Of a DNA stretch of 64,000 bases, positions 43,887-53,701 are shown piece after piece. The stretch spans positions 93,682 through 157,681 of the forward strand of contig NZ_JQCF01000002.1 of assembly GCF_001438805.1 (NCBI RefSeq), written 5' to 3'. How positions within the stretch are numbered: position 1 is the stretch's first letter; every line of letters begins with the position of its first letter. The notes below the pieces were generated by a model. It saw nothing but the letters and a program-made list of their open reading frames with translations. It was not told where the DNA came from and made no database searches. This DNA is from Companilactobacillus kimchiensis (GTDB lineage: Bacteria > Bacillota > Bacilli > Lactobacillales > Lactobacillaceae). Position numbers and translations under genes: made by a program.

Positions 43887-44780
43887 TCAAGCTAATAATA
43901 TCGTTTGAATTTTTTGAATAAAGGATTGTAATTTTTGGGAAGGTGATTTCGAATAAATAACCCCATAAGGGGAAGCATAATTCCACTTTACCTTAACTGT
44001 TTTCATCAATGGATTTAGGTTTCTCCAGGTGTCACGTGTTAAAAGCAAATCACGTGAGTTTGCATATCGATTAAAAACATCTGTATTATAAAAGTTAAAT
44101 GTATGAATAATATTTATATCTGAATGATTATTTTCAAGATCAGTCGTCATTTTATCCAGAACGGGTGATGCATTTCTTGGAGGTAACACTAAGGTTTGCC
44201 CACGTAAGTCAGTAAATGTTAATTCTTTCTTATCTACAAGCGGATGATTTTGCGGAATTGCTAAACGAAATGGATCCATACCCAGTTTTAAAACATTGTA
44301 ATGATCATACCAACCTTGTGAATCACATGGTCCAACAATACAGTCCAAGTTTGTACCTAGCTGAGTTGAGGGACTATCCAATGTGACATCGTCATCACTA
44401 AAAAGAACTATTCTAAATTTGTAAGATTGTAATGCGGCATTATGTTTTTGCCAAATATTCATCAATGGCGTCCCTGGTCGCATAATAGAAGCACCAACTT
44501 TAATTTCTGCTTTTTCTGTGTTATCAATATGTTTGACCTGTTCAAGCATATCATTGGATTCATGCAGAATTACTGAGATACCAGTATATAGACGTTGACC
44601 CGCTAGAGTTAGGCTAGTTCCATGCGGGCTTCGATTTAATAATTTGATTCCCAGCTGATTCTCCAATGCGTTAATTTGTTTCATAACTGAAACTGGTGAT
44701 ATAAAAAGTATTTTAGATGCCTTCGAAAAACTACCACTTTCAGCAACTCTTAAAAATGTCAGATACATTTGAACAATCAA
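43887..44780 (-). CDS. LysR-family regulator 1
   Basis: A 297-residue LTTR: helix-turn-helix at about 4-60 (FLRVAESGSFSKASKILFISPVSVMKQINALENQLGIKL) and a substrate-binding domain. The start is uncertain: GGAGG at 44790-44794 suggests the TTG at 44780 rather than the ATG at 44795 (which contains the ribosome site itself). Divergent from an AKR-SDR operon, its likely target. A perfect inverted repeat lies 16 bases upstream. Confidence 0.88.
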   Translation of the reverse strand: MIVQMYLTFLRVAESGSFSKASKILFISPVSVMKQINALENQLGIKLLNRSPHGTSLTLAGQRLYTGISVILHESNDMLEQVKHIDNTEKAEIKVGASIMRPGTPLMNIWQKHNAALQSYKFRIVLFSDDDVTLDSPSTQLGTNLDCIVGPCDSQGWYDHYNVLKLGMDPFRLAIPQNHPLVDKKELTFTDLRGQTLVLPPRNASPVLDKMTTDLENNHSDINIIHTFNFYNTDVFNRYANSRDLLLTRDTWRNLNPLMKTVKVKWNYASPYGVIYSKSPSQKLQSFIQKIQTILLA

Positions 44781-44796
44781 TGAACTTACCTCCATA

Positions 44797-44821
44797 TAGT
44801 TTTAACTTCAGGTTAAAACTA
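44797..44821. promoter_or_regulatory. Perfect 10-bp inverted repeat upstream of LysR gene 1
   Basis: TAGTTTTAAC (44797-44806), spacer TTCAG, GTTAAAACTA (44812-44821). Probably an operator (T-N11-A spacing is contained in it) in the divergent region shared with the aldo/keto reductase gene. Confidence 0.55.
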
Positions 44822-44923
44822 TTTTAACATTTTGATCACTTCTTAATACCTAAATTAATTGTTACCATAATCCCTGTAAATGAGTAATAACAAATAATAC
44901 AAATATAAAAGGTCAGATCAATA

Positions 44924-45793
44924 ATGAAGAATATTCCGCTAATAAAATTAAATAATGGTATTGAGATGCCACAAGAGGGATTAGGCGTTCTTAATGCTGG
45001 AAAATTTGAAGATGTTAAAATGGCAGTCCTAGATGGGTTAGATATCGGCTATCGCATGATTGATACAGCACAGATTTATTTTAATGAAGAAGCCGTCGGT
45101 GCAGCAATTAAGGAAAGTTCGGTTGATCGTAAAGATATTTTCTTAACTACCAAGGTATGGATTGCCAATTATGGTTATGAAAACACTAAAAAATCGATTC
45201 AAACTTCGTTGGAAAAATTACAGACAAACTACCTTGATTTAGTTTTGATTCATCAACCTTACGGTGACTATTATGGAGCCTATCGAGCACTTGAAGACCT
45301 ATATGACGAAGGGAAAATTCGTGCAATAGGTGTCGCCAATTTCATGCCGGACCGATATGTTGATTTAGTTAGATTCAGTAGAATTGTTCCAGCAATCAAT
45401 CAGTCTGAAACACATGTTTTTTATCAACAAAATGAGCTAAAGAAATACTTGAAGAAATTCGGGACTCATTTAGAATCCTGGGGACCATTTGCTGAAGGAC
45501 GTAATAACTTCTTTACGAATGAAACACTGAAAAAAATTGGTGCAAAATATGATAAAACTGGTCCTCAAGTTGCATTAAAGTTTTTAACTCAAAACGGGAT
45601 AATCATTATTCCAAAATCGGTTCACAAGGAGCGGATGCAACAAAATCTCGATATTTGGAATTTTAAGCTATCAAATGAAGATATGGACGCGATTAGTCAA
45701 TTAGATACCGGTAAAACACTGTTCTTTAGTCCTCATGACCCATCAACTGTGGAACGATTTGCAAAATTAACTAAAGAAATGAAACAAAAATAG
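44924..45793 (+). CDS. Aldo/keto reductase
   Basis: A 289-residue AKR with the tetrad Asp47, Tyr52, Lys77 and His110 and the IPKSVHKERM NADPH-binding segment near 222-231. It is related to the AKR encoded at 31514 but clearly distinct. AAAGGTC precedes the ATG. It forms a pair with the following SDR (16-base gap) and is divergent from LysR 1. Confidence 0.9.
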   Translation: MKNIPLIKLNNGIEMPQEGLGVLNAGKFEDVKMAVLDGLDIGYRMIDTAQIYFNEEAVGAAIKESSVDRKDIFLTTKVWIANYGYENTKKSIQTSLEKLQTNYLDLVLIHQPYGDYYGAYRALEDLYDEGKIRAIGVANFMPDRYVDLVRFSRIVPAINQSETHVFYQQNELKKYLKKFGTHLESWGPFAEGRNNFFTNETLKKIGAKYDKTGPQVALKFLTQNGIIIIPKSVHKERMQQNLDIWNFKLSNEDMDAISQLDTGKTLFFSPHDPSTVERFAKLTKEMKQK

Positions 45794-45809
45794 GAGAGAG
45801 GAATAATTA

Positions 45810-46517
45810 ATGACAAGTATATTTATAACTGGGTCTACAGAAGGACTCGGATATTTAACCGCTAAAAATTTGATTGAATCAGGAAATGATGTCACCTTGC
45901 ACGCACGAAATCAACAACGTGCTAATGATGTTTCAAAAAAGCTCCAAAATGCAAAACATATAGTAATTGGAGATTTGTCAAATCGTAAAGATGTGGACAG
46001 TATTGCCAATCAGGTTAATGATTTAGGGACGTTTGATACCGTGATATACAATGCTGGTGTAAGCACATCTGATACTGATTTGACTTTTAAAGTTAACGTT
46101 ATTGCACCATATTTATTGACGACACTTATCAACAGGCCCAAGCGCATAGTATATGTTAGTTCGGGAATGCATAAAGGTGCAAGACTAGACATCAACAATT
46201 TACCACGTACAACAGATTATTCATCATCAAAACTTCAGGTCCTATTATTAACAAAGATTTTTGCTAAACAACTACCTGATACAATTGTGACCGCAGTTGA
46301 TCCCGGTTGGGTTCCAACTGGAATGGGTGGCAGCATGGCAACAGACGATTTGACCATGGGCTATACCTCACAAGTAAAACTTGCCACAACAAATGATCAT
46401 TCAATTACAGGCAGTTATTTCTATCATTTAAAACCTGATAGCTACGATCAAAGAGCTGATGATATTGATTTACAACGTCAGTATTTACAAAAGTTACAAG
46501 AAATCACAAAACGCTAA
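45810..46517 (+). CDS. SDR family oxidoreductase
   Basis: A 235-residue short-chain dehydrogenase: TGSTEGLG at 7-14, YNAGVS at about 80-85, Ser in YVSSGMH (about 117) and YSSSK at about 136-140. GGAGAGAGG precedes the ATG. It is co-transcribed with the aldo/keto reductase. Its substrate is unknown. It ends two bases before the stop of LysR 2 with no terminator hairpin between them. Confidence 0.87.
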   Translation: MTSIFITGSTEGLGYLTAKNLIESGNDVTLHARNQQRANDVSKKLQNAKHIVIGDLSNRKDVDSIANQVNDLGTFDTVIYNAGVSTSDTDLTFKVNVIAPYLLTTLINRPKRIVYVSSGMHKGARLDINNLPRTTDYSSSKLQVLLLTKIFAKQLPDTIVTAVDPGWVPTGMGGSMATDDLTMGYTSQVKLATTNDHSITGSYFYHLKPDSYDQRADDIDLQRQYLQKLQEITKR

Positions 46518-46519
46518 AT

Positions 46520-47452
46520 TCAAAAATGAGAAATATCTTGGGAGTGAACGAATGAGGTTTTAGAACTAATAATTTTAGAAAGCTCTAGTAAGAATCTATC
46601 TACATTGCTTCCAGGAAACTTAGTAGTTAGTATTCCATATGGCACATGGATATCAGTTTCTAATGGAACAGAAACTAAATTTGGATGAATTCTTTTCCAG
46701 GGTGTTACTGTAATTAAGGGAATATTCTCTTCAACAGCTTGATTAAAAGTATTCATATCATAACGGCCAGTTGTTTCAACCACTTCTATATCTGGATACT
46801 CGCTATTAATAAGTTTTCTTAACTGGTCATTTTTTTCACTGATTCCCATAGGAACACTTAATAATTTCTGATTTCTTAAGTCAGTAAAATCTATTTTACT
46901 AAGTCTGGCTAAAGGATTATCACTTCTAACCGCAATCCCAAAATCGTACTGTCCCAATGTAATAGCGTTAAATGATTGTTTTAACGTTGAATTATCGAAA
47001 GTTCCAACTATTAAATCACAATTTTTACCTAACATTGCATACTCACGGTTCTTCGATTGAAGATCCTCCTGTAACTGTACAATGCGGATTTGAAAATCCG
47101 ACATTTGTGCAGTTATTTTTTTCCAAATATCCATGAATGGATCAGCAGGGTGGAGGATCGAGGTCCCAACAGTGATGATATTTTGTCCTGAAAGGCCAGC
47201 TCTTCTAGTTTCTTCAATTGCTGTATCTAATAGGCTTAATATCTGATTCACGTAAGGAAGAAATTTCTGTCCTTCAATCGTTAATTTTGTACCAGTAGCA
47301 GTCCGAGTGAACAATTGTAGGTTAAGTTCACTTTCCAAACGATTGATCTGTTTCATAACTGCGGTTCCTGAGATGAAGCTCTGTTCACCGGCTTTTGTAA
47401 AACTTCCATATTGGCTAACTCTAACGAATGTTTGTAACTGTGTTATATCCAT
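46520..47452 (-). CDS. LysR-family regulator 2
   Basis: A 310-residue LTTR starting MDITQLQTFVRVSQYGSF; helix-turn-helix about 3-60, effector-binding domain about 90-300. The ATG at 47452 follows GGGGAG, so an upstream in-frame ATG at 47482 is not used. It is divergent from a five-gene redox operon (47608-50850). It resembles LysR 1 and LysR 3 in length and in the TPxG/TLxG wing. Confidence 0.9.
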   Translation of the reverse strand: MDITQLQTFVRVSQYGSFTKAGEQSFISGTAVMKQINRLESELNLQLFTRTATGTKLTIEGQKFLPYVNQILSLLDTAIEETRRAGLSGQNIITVGTSILHPADPFMDIWKKITAQMSDFQIRIVQLQEDLQSKNREYAMLGKNCDLIVGTFDNSTLKQSFNAITLGQYDFGIAVRSDNPLARLSKIDFTDLRNQKLLSVPMGISEKNDQLRKLINSEYPDIEVVETTGRYDMNTFNQAVEENIPLITVTPWKRIHPNLVSVPLETDIHVPYGILTTKFPGSNVDRFLLELSKIISSKTSFVHSQDISHF

Positions 47453-47607
47453 ATTATTACTCCCCAAGATAGTATCAACCATTAGTTAATACCATATCAA
47501 TTGTTGGATTCTTCTATTATTATCAAATCCTATTATACTAGTATTTGTAATCAAGAACGAGTCAAGCAAAAATGATCTGATATGAACAAAAAGTTTAGGA
47601 GAAAAAT

Positions 47608-48246
47608 ATGACAAAAATAATTTTATTAGGTGCTACCAGTAATATTTCCAAATATCTAATTCCAATGCTATTGGAAAATACCGATACAGAGATTACCTTA
47701 TTTGCTAGACGAGCTAGCCAAAGACTTACTGATTATCAAAATAACGACCGGATAACCTTAGTCGATGGGGATTGGAACAATATCTCTGATTTGGAAAGTG
47801 CTATTAAGAACCAAAATATTGTTTATATGGCAACAGGACATTTCATTGATGCAAATAAAAATATTGTTAAGGCTATGAATGATAACCAAGTTCAAAGATT
47901 AATTGTCGCTGGTGGTTTAGGTATTTATGATGAAGTGGCTGGAAAGTTTGGTCAATGGAATGCACAAATGATGGGTGACTATGCCGGAATTAAAAAAGCC
48001 GCTGCCGTTATTGATCAAAGCAAGCTAGATTATACTTTTCTAAGAATGAGTTGGCTTTATAACCAAGATGGAAACTATAAATATCAAGTCGTTCCACAAG
48101 GTCAACCAATGAAGGGTACTCAAGTAACACGTCAAGCTGTGGCGAAACTAGTAACGGATATTGTGTTAGATCCCAATCTTTATAAATCAGAAAGTATTGG
48201 TGTTGTAGAACCAAATACTGAATGGGATAAGCCATCGTTTTATTAG
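47608..48246 (+). CDS. NAD(P)-binding atypical SDR, first gene of the LysR 2 operon
   Basis: A 212-residue NAD(P)H-binding protein: LGATSNISKYLIP (6-18) is the nucleotide site, FARRASQ the NADP-selective loop, and FLRMSWLYN lies in the substrate region. No classical YxxxK, as in NmrA-like or SDR_a5 proteins. AGGAG precedes the ATG. It is related to the last gene of the same operon (50191). Confidence 0.82.
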   Translation: MTKIILLGATSNISKYLIPMLLENTDTEITLFARRASQRLTDYQNNDRITLVDGDWNNISDLESAIKNQNIVYMATGHFIDANKNIVKAMNDNQVQRLIVAGGLGIYDEVAGKFGQWNAQMMGDYAGIKKAAAVIDQSKLDYTFLRMSWLYNQDGNYKYQVVPQGQPMKGTQVTRQAVAKLVTDIVLDPNLYKSESIGVVEPNTEWDKPSFY

Positions 48247-48285
48247 AACTTAATAGTATCAAAATAAAAAAGGAGAACATTTAAT

Positions 48286-49029
48286 ATGTCAGTAGAAAAT
48301 AAAGTAGTTGTAATTACCGGAGCATCATCAGGAATCGGAGAAGCAACAGCTAAACTCTTAGCAAGTAACGGAGCTAGCGTTGTTTTAGGAGCTAGACGTG
48401 AAGAACGTTTGAGTCAAATCAGCCAAGATATCATCAATAATGGTGGCAAGGCTGCCTATCGTGTGACCGACGTTACTGATCCAGAAGATTTGAAGGCCTT
48501 GGTAGCCTTAGCCAAAGAGAAGTTTGGAGCAATTGATGTTATTTATAACAATGCTGGTATCATGCCAACTTCACCAATCAGTGCCTTAAAAACCAATGAA
48601 TGGAATGCCATGATCGATGTTAATTTAAAAGGTGTTCTTAACGGAGTAGCAGCAGTAATGCCCGATTTCACTGCTCAAAAACATGGTCAAATCATCACTA
48701 CATCATCAGTCGCTGGTTTAAAGAGTTTTATCGGCTCTGGTGTCTATGGAGCTACTAAATTTGCCGTTAGAAATCTAATGGAAGTTATCAGAATGGAAAG
48801 TGCTCAAGAACAGACTAATATTCGCACAGCCACGGTTTACCCAGCTGCTATCAATACTGAATTGCTTCAACACATCACTGATAAGAATGCTAAACAAGGA
48901 ATGGATAAGCTTTATAAATCAGTAGGTATTACACCAGATGCCATTGCTCGAGTAGTCAACTTCGCTATTGACCAACCAGAAGACGTTAATATCAATGAAT
49001 TTACCGTTTATCCTACAAAACAAGGCTAA
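48286..49029 (+). CDS. SDR family oxidoreductase
   Basis: A 247-residue classical SDR: TGASSGIGEAT (11-21), ARREERL as NADP site, NNAGIMP (about 89-95), Ser in TSSVAG and YGATK (about 155-159). AAGGAG precedes the ATG. It resembles clavulanate-dehydrogenase-like or YdfG-like reductases of lactobacilli. Second gene of the operon. Confidence 0.88.
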   Translation: MSVENKVVVITGASSGIGEATAKLLASNGASVVLGARREERLSQISQDIINNGGKAAYRVTDVTDPEDLKALVALAKEKFGAIDVIYNNAGIMPTSPISALKTNEWNAMIDVNLKGVLNGVAAVMPDFTAQKHGQIITTSSVAGLKSFIGSGVYGATKFAVRNLMEVIRMESAQEQTNIRTATVYPAAINTELLQHITDKNAKQGMDKLYKSVGITPDAIARVVNFAIDQPEDVNINEFTVYPTKQG

Positions 49030-49051
49030 ATAACAAGGAGAGTTTAAATTA

Positions 49052-49405
49052 ATGACTAAAGTAAAAATCACAGTAGACAATAAAGAATTGAATGCCAATT
49101 TTAACGACAGTGATACTTCAAAAGAATTAATTTCTCGATTCCCATTGAATTTAGAAATGTTGAATCTTTACTCAAGAGAAATGACTTATCGATTCCCAGA
49201 AAAGTTGCCAGCAAAAAAGGCGAAAACTAGTAGCTATGAATCAGGAGATATTGCTTATTGGGCACCACGTCACAGTTTTGTGATTTTTTATAAGCAGACT
49301 GGTGAAATTATTGACGAACTACAAAAAATAGGACACATCACTTCTGATCTTTCATTCTTAAATAAATCAGGGAATCTAAATATGAATTTTCAATTAATTA
49401 AATAG
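49052..49405 (+). CDS. Cyclophilin-like fold protein
   Basis: A 117-residue protein. VKITVDNKELNANFNDSDTSKELISRFPLNLEM, then GDIAYWAPRHSFVIFY and IGHIT, is the pattern of the bacterial cyclophilin-like domain (PF18050), normally without known isomerase activity. Such genes often stand among flavin- or NAD(P)H-linked reductases. AAGGAGAG precedes the ATG. Third gene of the operon; its function is unknown. Confidence 0.75.
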   Translation: MTKVKITVDNKELNANFNDSDTSKELISRFPLNLEMLNLYSREMTYRFPEKLPAKKAKTSSYESGDIAYWAPRHSFVIFYKQTGEIIDELQKIGHITSDLSFLNKSGNLNMNFQLIK

Positions 49406-49417
49406 GAGATAAACAAG

Positions 49418-50173
49418 ATGGAAAACTTTACAGGAAAAGTAGTAATTGTTACTGGAGCAAGAACTGGTATTGGTTTGAGTGCCGCAACCTTATTTGCTAA
49501 AGCAGGTGCTTCAGTGGTCTTAGCAGGAAGACATGAACCTAAAAAGGAAGCTGAAGAATTGGTACAACAAGGCTATAAAGCTGCATCATTTCAATGCGAT
49601 GTTTCAAATGAAACCGACGTAAAAAATATGGTCGACTTTACCGTTAAAAAATTTGGACATCTTGATTTTGCTTACAACAATGCTGGTATTCAAAGTCCAG
49701 CAACTAAAACTGAAGATCTCTCACTTGATGAATATAATCAAGTTTTGGACATCAATCTAAAAGGCGTCTTCTTATCAATGAAATATGAATTAAAACAAAT
49801 GAGCAAACAGGGATCAAAAGGCGCCATCGTTAATTGTTCATCCATGGGTGGATTAGTTGGTATTGCGGGACGTAGTGCTTATCACGCTTCAAAGCATGGT
49901 GTTTTAGGAATGACTAAGAGTAGTGCACTTGAATACGCTCAAGATGGTATTAGAATCAACGCCGTTTGTCCTGGTATTATTCACACACCAATGGTCGATC
50001 GAATGGATTCCACTGAAAAAGACGCTATGGATGATCTTATCAAAGAAATTCCAATCGGTAGATTAGCACACCCAGAAGAGGTAGCAAAAGTTGTTTTGTT
50101 CCTATGTAGCGATGATGCAAGTTACATTATTGGACAAGGTATTTCAGTTGATGGTGGATATACGATTCATTAG
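49418..50173 (+). CDS. SDR family oxidoreductase (glucose 1-dehydrogenase-like)
   Basis: A 251-residue classical SDR: TGARTGIGLS (11-20), AGRHEP as NADP site, NNAGIQ (about 88-93), Ser in NCSSMGG (about 143), YHASK (about 155-159), and the family C-terminus GQGISVDGGYT. GGAG precedes the ATG. Fourth gene of the operon. Confidence 0.9.
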   Translation: MENFTGKVVIVTGARTGIGLSAATLFAKAGASVVLAGRHEPKKEAEELVQQGYKAASFQCDVSNETDVKNMVDFTVKKFGHLDFAYNNAGIQSPATKTEDLSLDEYNQVLDINLKGVFLSMKYELKQMSKQGSKGAIVNCSSMGGLVGIAGRSAYHASKHGVLGMTKSSALEYAQDGIRINAVCPGIIHTPMVDRMDSTEKDAMDDLIKEIPIGRLAHPEEVAKVVLFLCSDDASYIIGQGISVDGGYTIH

Positions 50174-50190
50174 ATAAAGGAGAAATTCCA

Positions 50191-50850
50191 TTGAAAAACA
50201 TATTAATTTTAGGTGCTAATGGTAAAATTGCTAGAATCGTTGAGAAAATATTACTCAATAATATGGATTACAAACTAACTTTGATTCTAAGGAATTCCCA
50301 GAGATTAAATAAGCTACACGATGCCCGAAATGTAAATATTATTGAAGGTAGTGTCAGTGATAAGGAACTTCTTAAAGAAGTCCTTGTTGGACAAGATATC
50401 GTCTATGCTAATTTGAATGGCAATATGGAACAGTGGGCCCATAACATTGTAGATGCAATGTCAGACTCAAGTACCAATAAACTTATCTGGATCACTGGCT
50501 CAGGACTATACCACGAAGTTCCCGATCCTTTTGGATCTTGGGTTGAGAATTATGTTGGTCATGAATCCAAAGAAGACACAAGAAAAGCCGCCAAGATCAT
50601 CGAGAATAGCCAATTACAATACAGTATTATCCGAGCTGCCTATATGACAAATGATGATGAAGTCGACTATGAATTGACCAAAAAAGGTGAAACCTTTAAG
50701 GGAACCATGATCTCAAGGTCTAGTATCGCCGACTTTGTAATTAAAATAATTGACAAGCCTGATAAATATTCCAAGGAAAGCTTTGGTATTAGCAAACCAG
50801 GTACCGACAATATGTTGAATAAAATCAGAGAAATTGAACATGATCTTTAA
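50191..50850 (+). CDS. NAD(P)-binding atypical SDR, last gene of the LysR 2 operon
   Basis: A 219-residue NAD(P)H-binding protein starting MKNILILGANGKIAR, with LRNSQRL at the NADP loop and IRAAYMTN in the substrate region. The TTG start at 50191 has AAGGAG before it. Related to the first gene of the operon (47608). It is followed by a terminator shared with the convergent LysR 3 gene. Confidence 0.83.
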   Translation: MKNILILGANGKIARIVEKILLNNMDYKLTLILRNSQRLNKLHDARNVNIIEGSVSDKELLKEVLVGQDIVYANLNGNMEQWAHNIVDAMSDSSTNKLIWITGSGLYHEVPDPFGSWVENYVGHESKEDTRKAAKIIENSQLQYSIIRAAYMTNDDEVDYELTKKGETFKGTMISRSSIADFVIKIIDKPDKYSKESFGISKPGTDNMLNKIREIEHDL

Positions 50851-50905
50851 AAAAATAAACATCTTCTCAAGATGATTGAAGGCCTGGGAAGATGTTTATT
50901 TTTTT
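50851..50905. terminator. Shared terminator of the redox operon and LysR 3
   Basis: AATAAACATCTTC (about 50854-50866) pairs with GAAGATGTTTATT (50888-50900), followed by T residues. Confidence 0.85.
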
Positions 50906-51783
50906 ATTTCAGATTTTAAAATATCGATGAACAATTTCAAGCTCTCATCAGGTTTATTTGTGGTAATGAAACCATAGGGCAGGCTAAATGGAACATCTAA
51001 TGGCTTGTTGATTAATCCAGGTAACACATTGTTCCAGCAACTTAAGGATAGTAAATATTTTCCCGATGCAGTAAATCTATTAAAAGTATTAATAGTGTAA
51101 TGAGCATCTGTATTGATTAAGTTTATTTTTAAATCCTGTCGTTTGATTTCATGATCAATCTCCTTTGACATACCGATGGGCATCATATTAACACTAGCTC
51201 CCTCTAAATCAGCAAGCTCTATTGATTTTTTATTTGCTAGTGGATCGTTGACATGCATCATAATAGTAAAATTGTAACGTCCAACTTCAATAAAATTAAT
51301 TTTATCCTGAACTGAATTCATACCATATGGACTAAATAAAATGTCAACTTTTTTACCCATATTATTGTAAGTATCAGGGAATTTGAATGTCTCATTTTCT
51401 AGAGGGATAAATTGTAAATGATACTGCGGTAAACGTTGTGCAATTCGATTCCATAGCCCATTTAAATCACCAATAGGATTAATTATGGCGCTACCAATTC
51501 TAATTGTTAGATTGGTCTCCATCGCACTTTTTTTCACTATATTCACAATGTGTTCACTTTGTTCGAGCAGTTTTTTAGAATTAGAATATAGCACTTCACC
51601 CGGTTTGGTTAAGGTTATTCCTTGCGCGTTACGAACAAAGACTGAAACGCCAAGTGATTCTTCCAAACCATTCATTCGATGCAACACAGCAGGCGAGGAC
51701 ATGAATAATTTGGTAGAGGCCGAAGAAAAACTACCTGATTCGACGACGGTATTAAAAATATTTAAGGTTGATAATTCAATCAT
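50896..51783 (-). CDS. LysR-family regulator 3
   Basis: A 295-residue LTTR starting MIELSTLNIFNTVVESGSF; helix-turn-helix in the first 60 residues and an effector domain behind. The ATG at 51783 follows AAAGGAT; the frame is open 44 codons further up, but that part encodes an unlikely hydrophobic stretch. Divergent from the broken MFS exporter gene. Confidence 0.88.
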   Translation of the reverse strand: MIELSTLNIFNTVVESGSFSSASTKLFMSSPAVLHRMNGLEESLGVSVFVRNAQGITLTKPGEVLYSNSKKLLEQSEHIVNIVKKSAMETNLTIRIGSAIINPIGDLNGLWNRIAQRLPQYHLQFIPLENETFKFPDTYNNMGKKVDILFSPYGMNSVQDKINFIEVGRYNFTIMMHVNDPLANKKSIELADLEGASVNMMPIGMSKEIDHEIKRQDLKINLINTDAHYTINTFNRFTASGKYLLSLSCWNNVLPGLINKPLDVPFSLPYGFITTNKPDESLKLFIDILKSEIKK

Positions 51784-51901
51784 ATTAAGAATATCCTTTG
51801 GGTTGTAAATTGTATTTAATACTCTGATAAAAAAGAGTTTCTTCCACATTATCCGATTCAGAACTAATATAGCTACATAAATTATTAAAGGATATGTAGT
51901 T

Positions 51902-53246
51902 ATGAAAAAAATCAAAATATTTTAACAATGATAATTGTACTAATGGGATATTTCATCATACTTGTTGATACATCACTTGTATTTACCTGTTCAAAAGAAA
52001 TAAGTAGTTCTTTACATATGAATCCAAGCTCAGCAGCTTGGATCAGTAATGCCTATGCACTAACTTTTGGAAGCCTTTTATTATTAGGCGGAAAATTAGG
52101 TGACATTTTCGGTAGAAGAAGGCTCTTCATTCTAGGACTAATGATTTTTGGAATAAGTTCGACTCTAGTCGGTCTATCGCCAACGGCCACATTATTAATT
52201 ATCTTTAGAGCCCTACATGGAATTGGGGCAGCTATTATTGCACCAGCAACTCTCGCAATTATCATGGATTCCTTCACTGGAAATAATAGGGTAGTGGCCA
52301 TCTCTATGTACGGTGCCGTGTCTGGAATTGGTGTAAGTCTAGGTCTTATCATAGGCGCTGGAATAACCACTCTTTTGTCATGGAGATAGGGGTTTCTGGT
52401 TAATGTCCCTATTGTTATCATTTTAATTGGATTATCAATGAAATTCTTACAAAAAGGAACCATCCGAAAGGAAAGATTAGATTTAACTGGTTCAATTATT
52501 TCGTGTTTGGCAATGATTTTTATCATCAATGGTATCAGTGGCATTGGTTCACATTTGATTTCATTGACCATCGGATTACTATTATTGATTTATTTTATTT
52601 ATCACGAGTACACCACCGATAAACCAATTTTGCCATTAAATTTGTTTAAAACAACTAAGCGTAATATGGCATATATTATTCGTTTTTCTTACTCCGCAGC
52701 AATCACTGGTTTTTGGTTCTTTACTCCGCTCATGCTGCAAAACGACTATAAGCTAAGTCCCATCATGGTTGGAGTTTCGTTCTTACCAATGACTATCTTT
52801 AATTTCATTTCTGCCGATATGGTCAGTTATTTAACTAAAAAATTTGGCAGTATACCACTAATGACTGTTGGTTTAATTATAACAACCATTGGTTTTGGTA
52901 GCCTATCATTATATAAAACAGGGTTTAATTATTGGCTGGCAGTAGCTCTACCTATGATCACAGTTGGAATCGTCAAGGGTTAGTCTTAAGTCCCGTTACC
53001 AGTATTGCAGTGGAGAATACAGCACAGAATTTATCTGGTGTCAGTTCTAGTATGATCAATGTCATGCTCCAAATTGGTGGGGCATTTGGATTAGCAATTT
53101 TGTCGATTATTTCTAAAGCAATGAACTCTCAAAGTATTTCTTTCCACTATCAAGTTATCGGTATTACCATATTTTCCTTGACTGCATTATGTTTGTCATT
53201 AATTCTAGTATCAAAATCCAGAATAATTTCTGTAGTTCGTAGGTAA
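51902..53246 (+). pseudogene. DHA2-family MFS exporter, broken by three lesions
   Basis: Reading frames across this span together encode a 14-helix MFS drug exporter (LDTSLVF, GGKLGDIFGRRR, RALHGIGAAIIAP, LVLSPVTSIAVENT). Lesion 1: at the start, ATG 51902 runs out of frame; one more A in the A7 run (51905-51911) would give MKKNQNILTMIIVLMG. Lesion 2: TAG at 52387-52389 where SWRWGFLVN would need Trp (TGG). Lesion 3: one base lost near 52973-52978, where GIxQGLVLSP is expected. AAAGGAT precedes 51902. Homologues of this family normally reach about 460 residues, as the joined frames would. Confidence 0.85.
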
Positions 53247-53701
53247 TGATTTTGATGTGACATTTGAAATTAAGAGGAACTTATGGAACACCAACTTGGA
53301 TTTAATCAGTAGTAATAGATGAATGATTATCTATTTGAGTCTGTAACATTCTGAATTTTTAGCAATATATGTTCATAGTCACATATATTTAAAATTTTAC
53401 GGGTTAGAGGTAATTTTATACTTATAGATGTAATATTGTTCATCAATTGTTATTTAGACATGTAGCTTTAATAAGATTGCTTTTAATCAATTTTATCTGA
53501 CGTACTAATAAAAACACAAAAGCAATCCATTAGATATTAATCATAATGGATTGCTTTTGTGTTACTAGTAATAAAAATAGCGTACTGAATTATATGGGTA
53601 TCAAACTATAGAAAGGTAAATAGAGTAGTGATCAAAATATGGATTTTGCTGAATAAAAGAGAATTTCATATTCAGGGTTACATAATATGTATTATAAGAA
53701 G
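53247..53701. other. Gene-free 455-bp region with a long perfect hairpin
   Basis: No credible gene on either strand. Its main feature is a 20-bp perfect inverted repeat: 53513-53532 (AACACAAAAGCAATCCATTA) and 53544-53563, with an 11-base loop. There is no T tract after it. TTTTAAT-rich sequence surrounds it, and CGTACT occurs on both sides (53501 and 53581). Confidence 0.6.
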
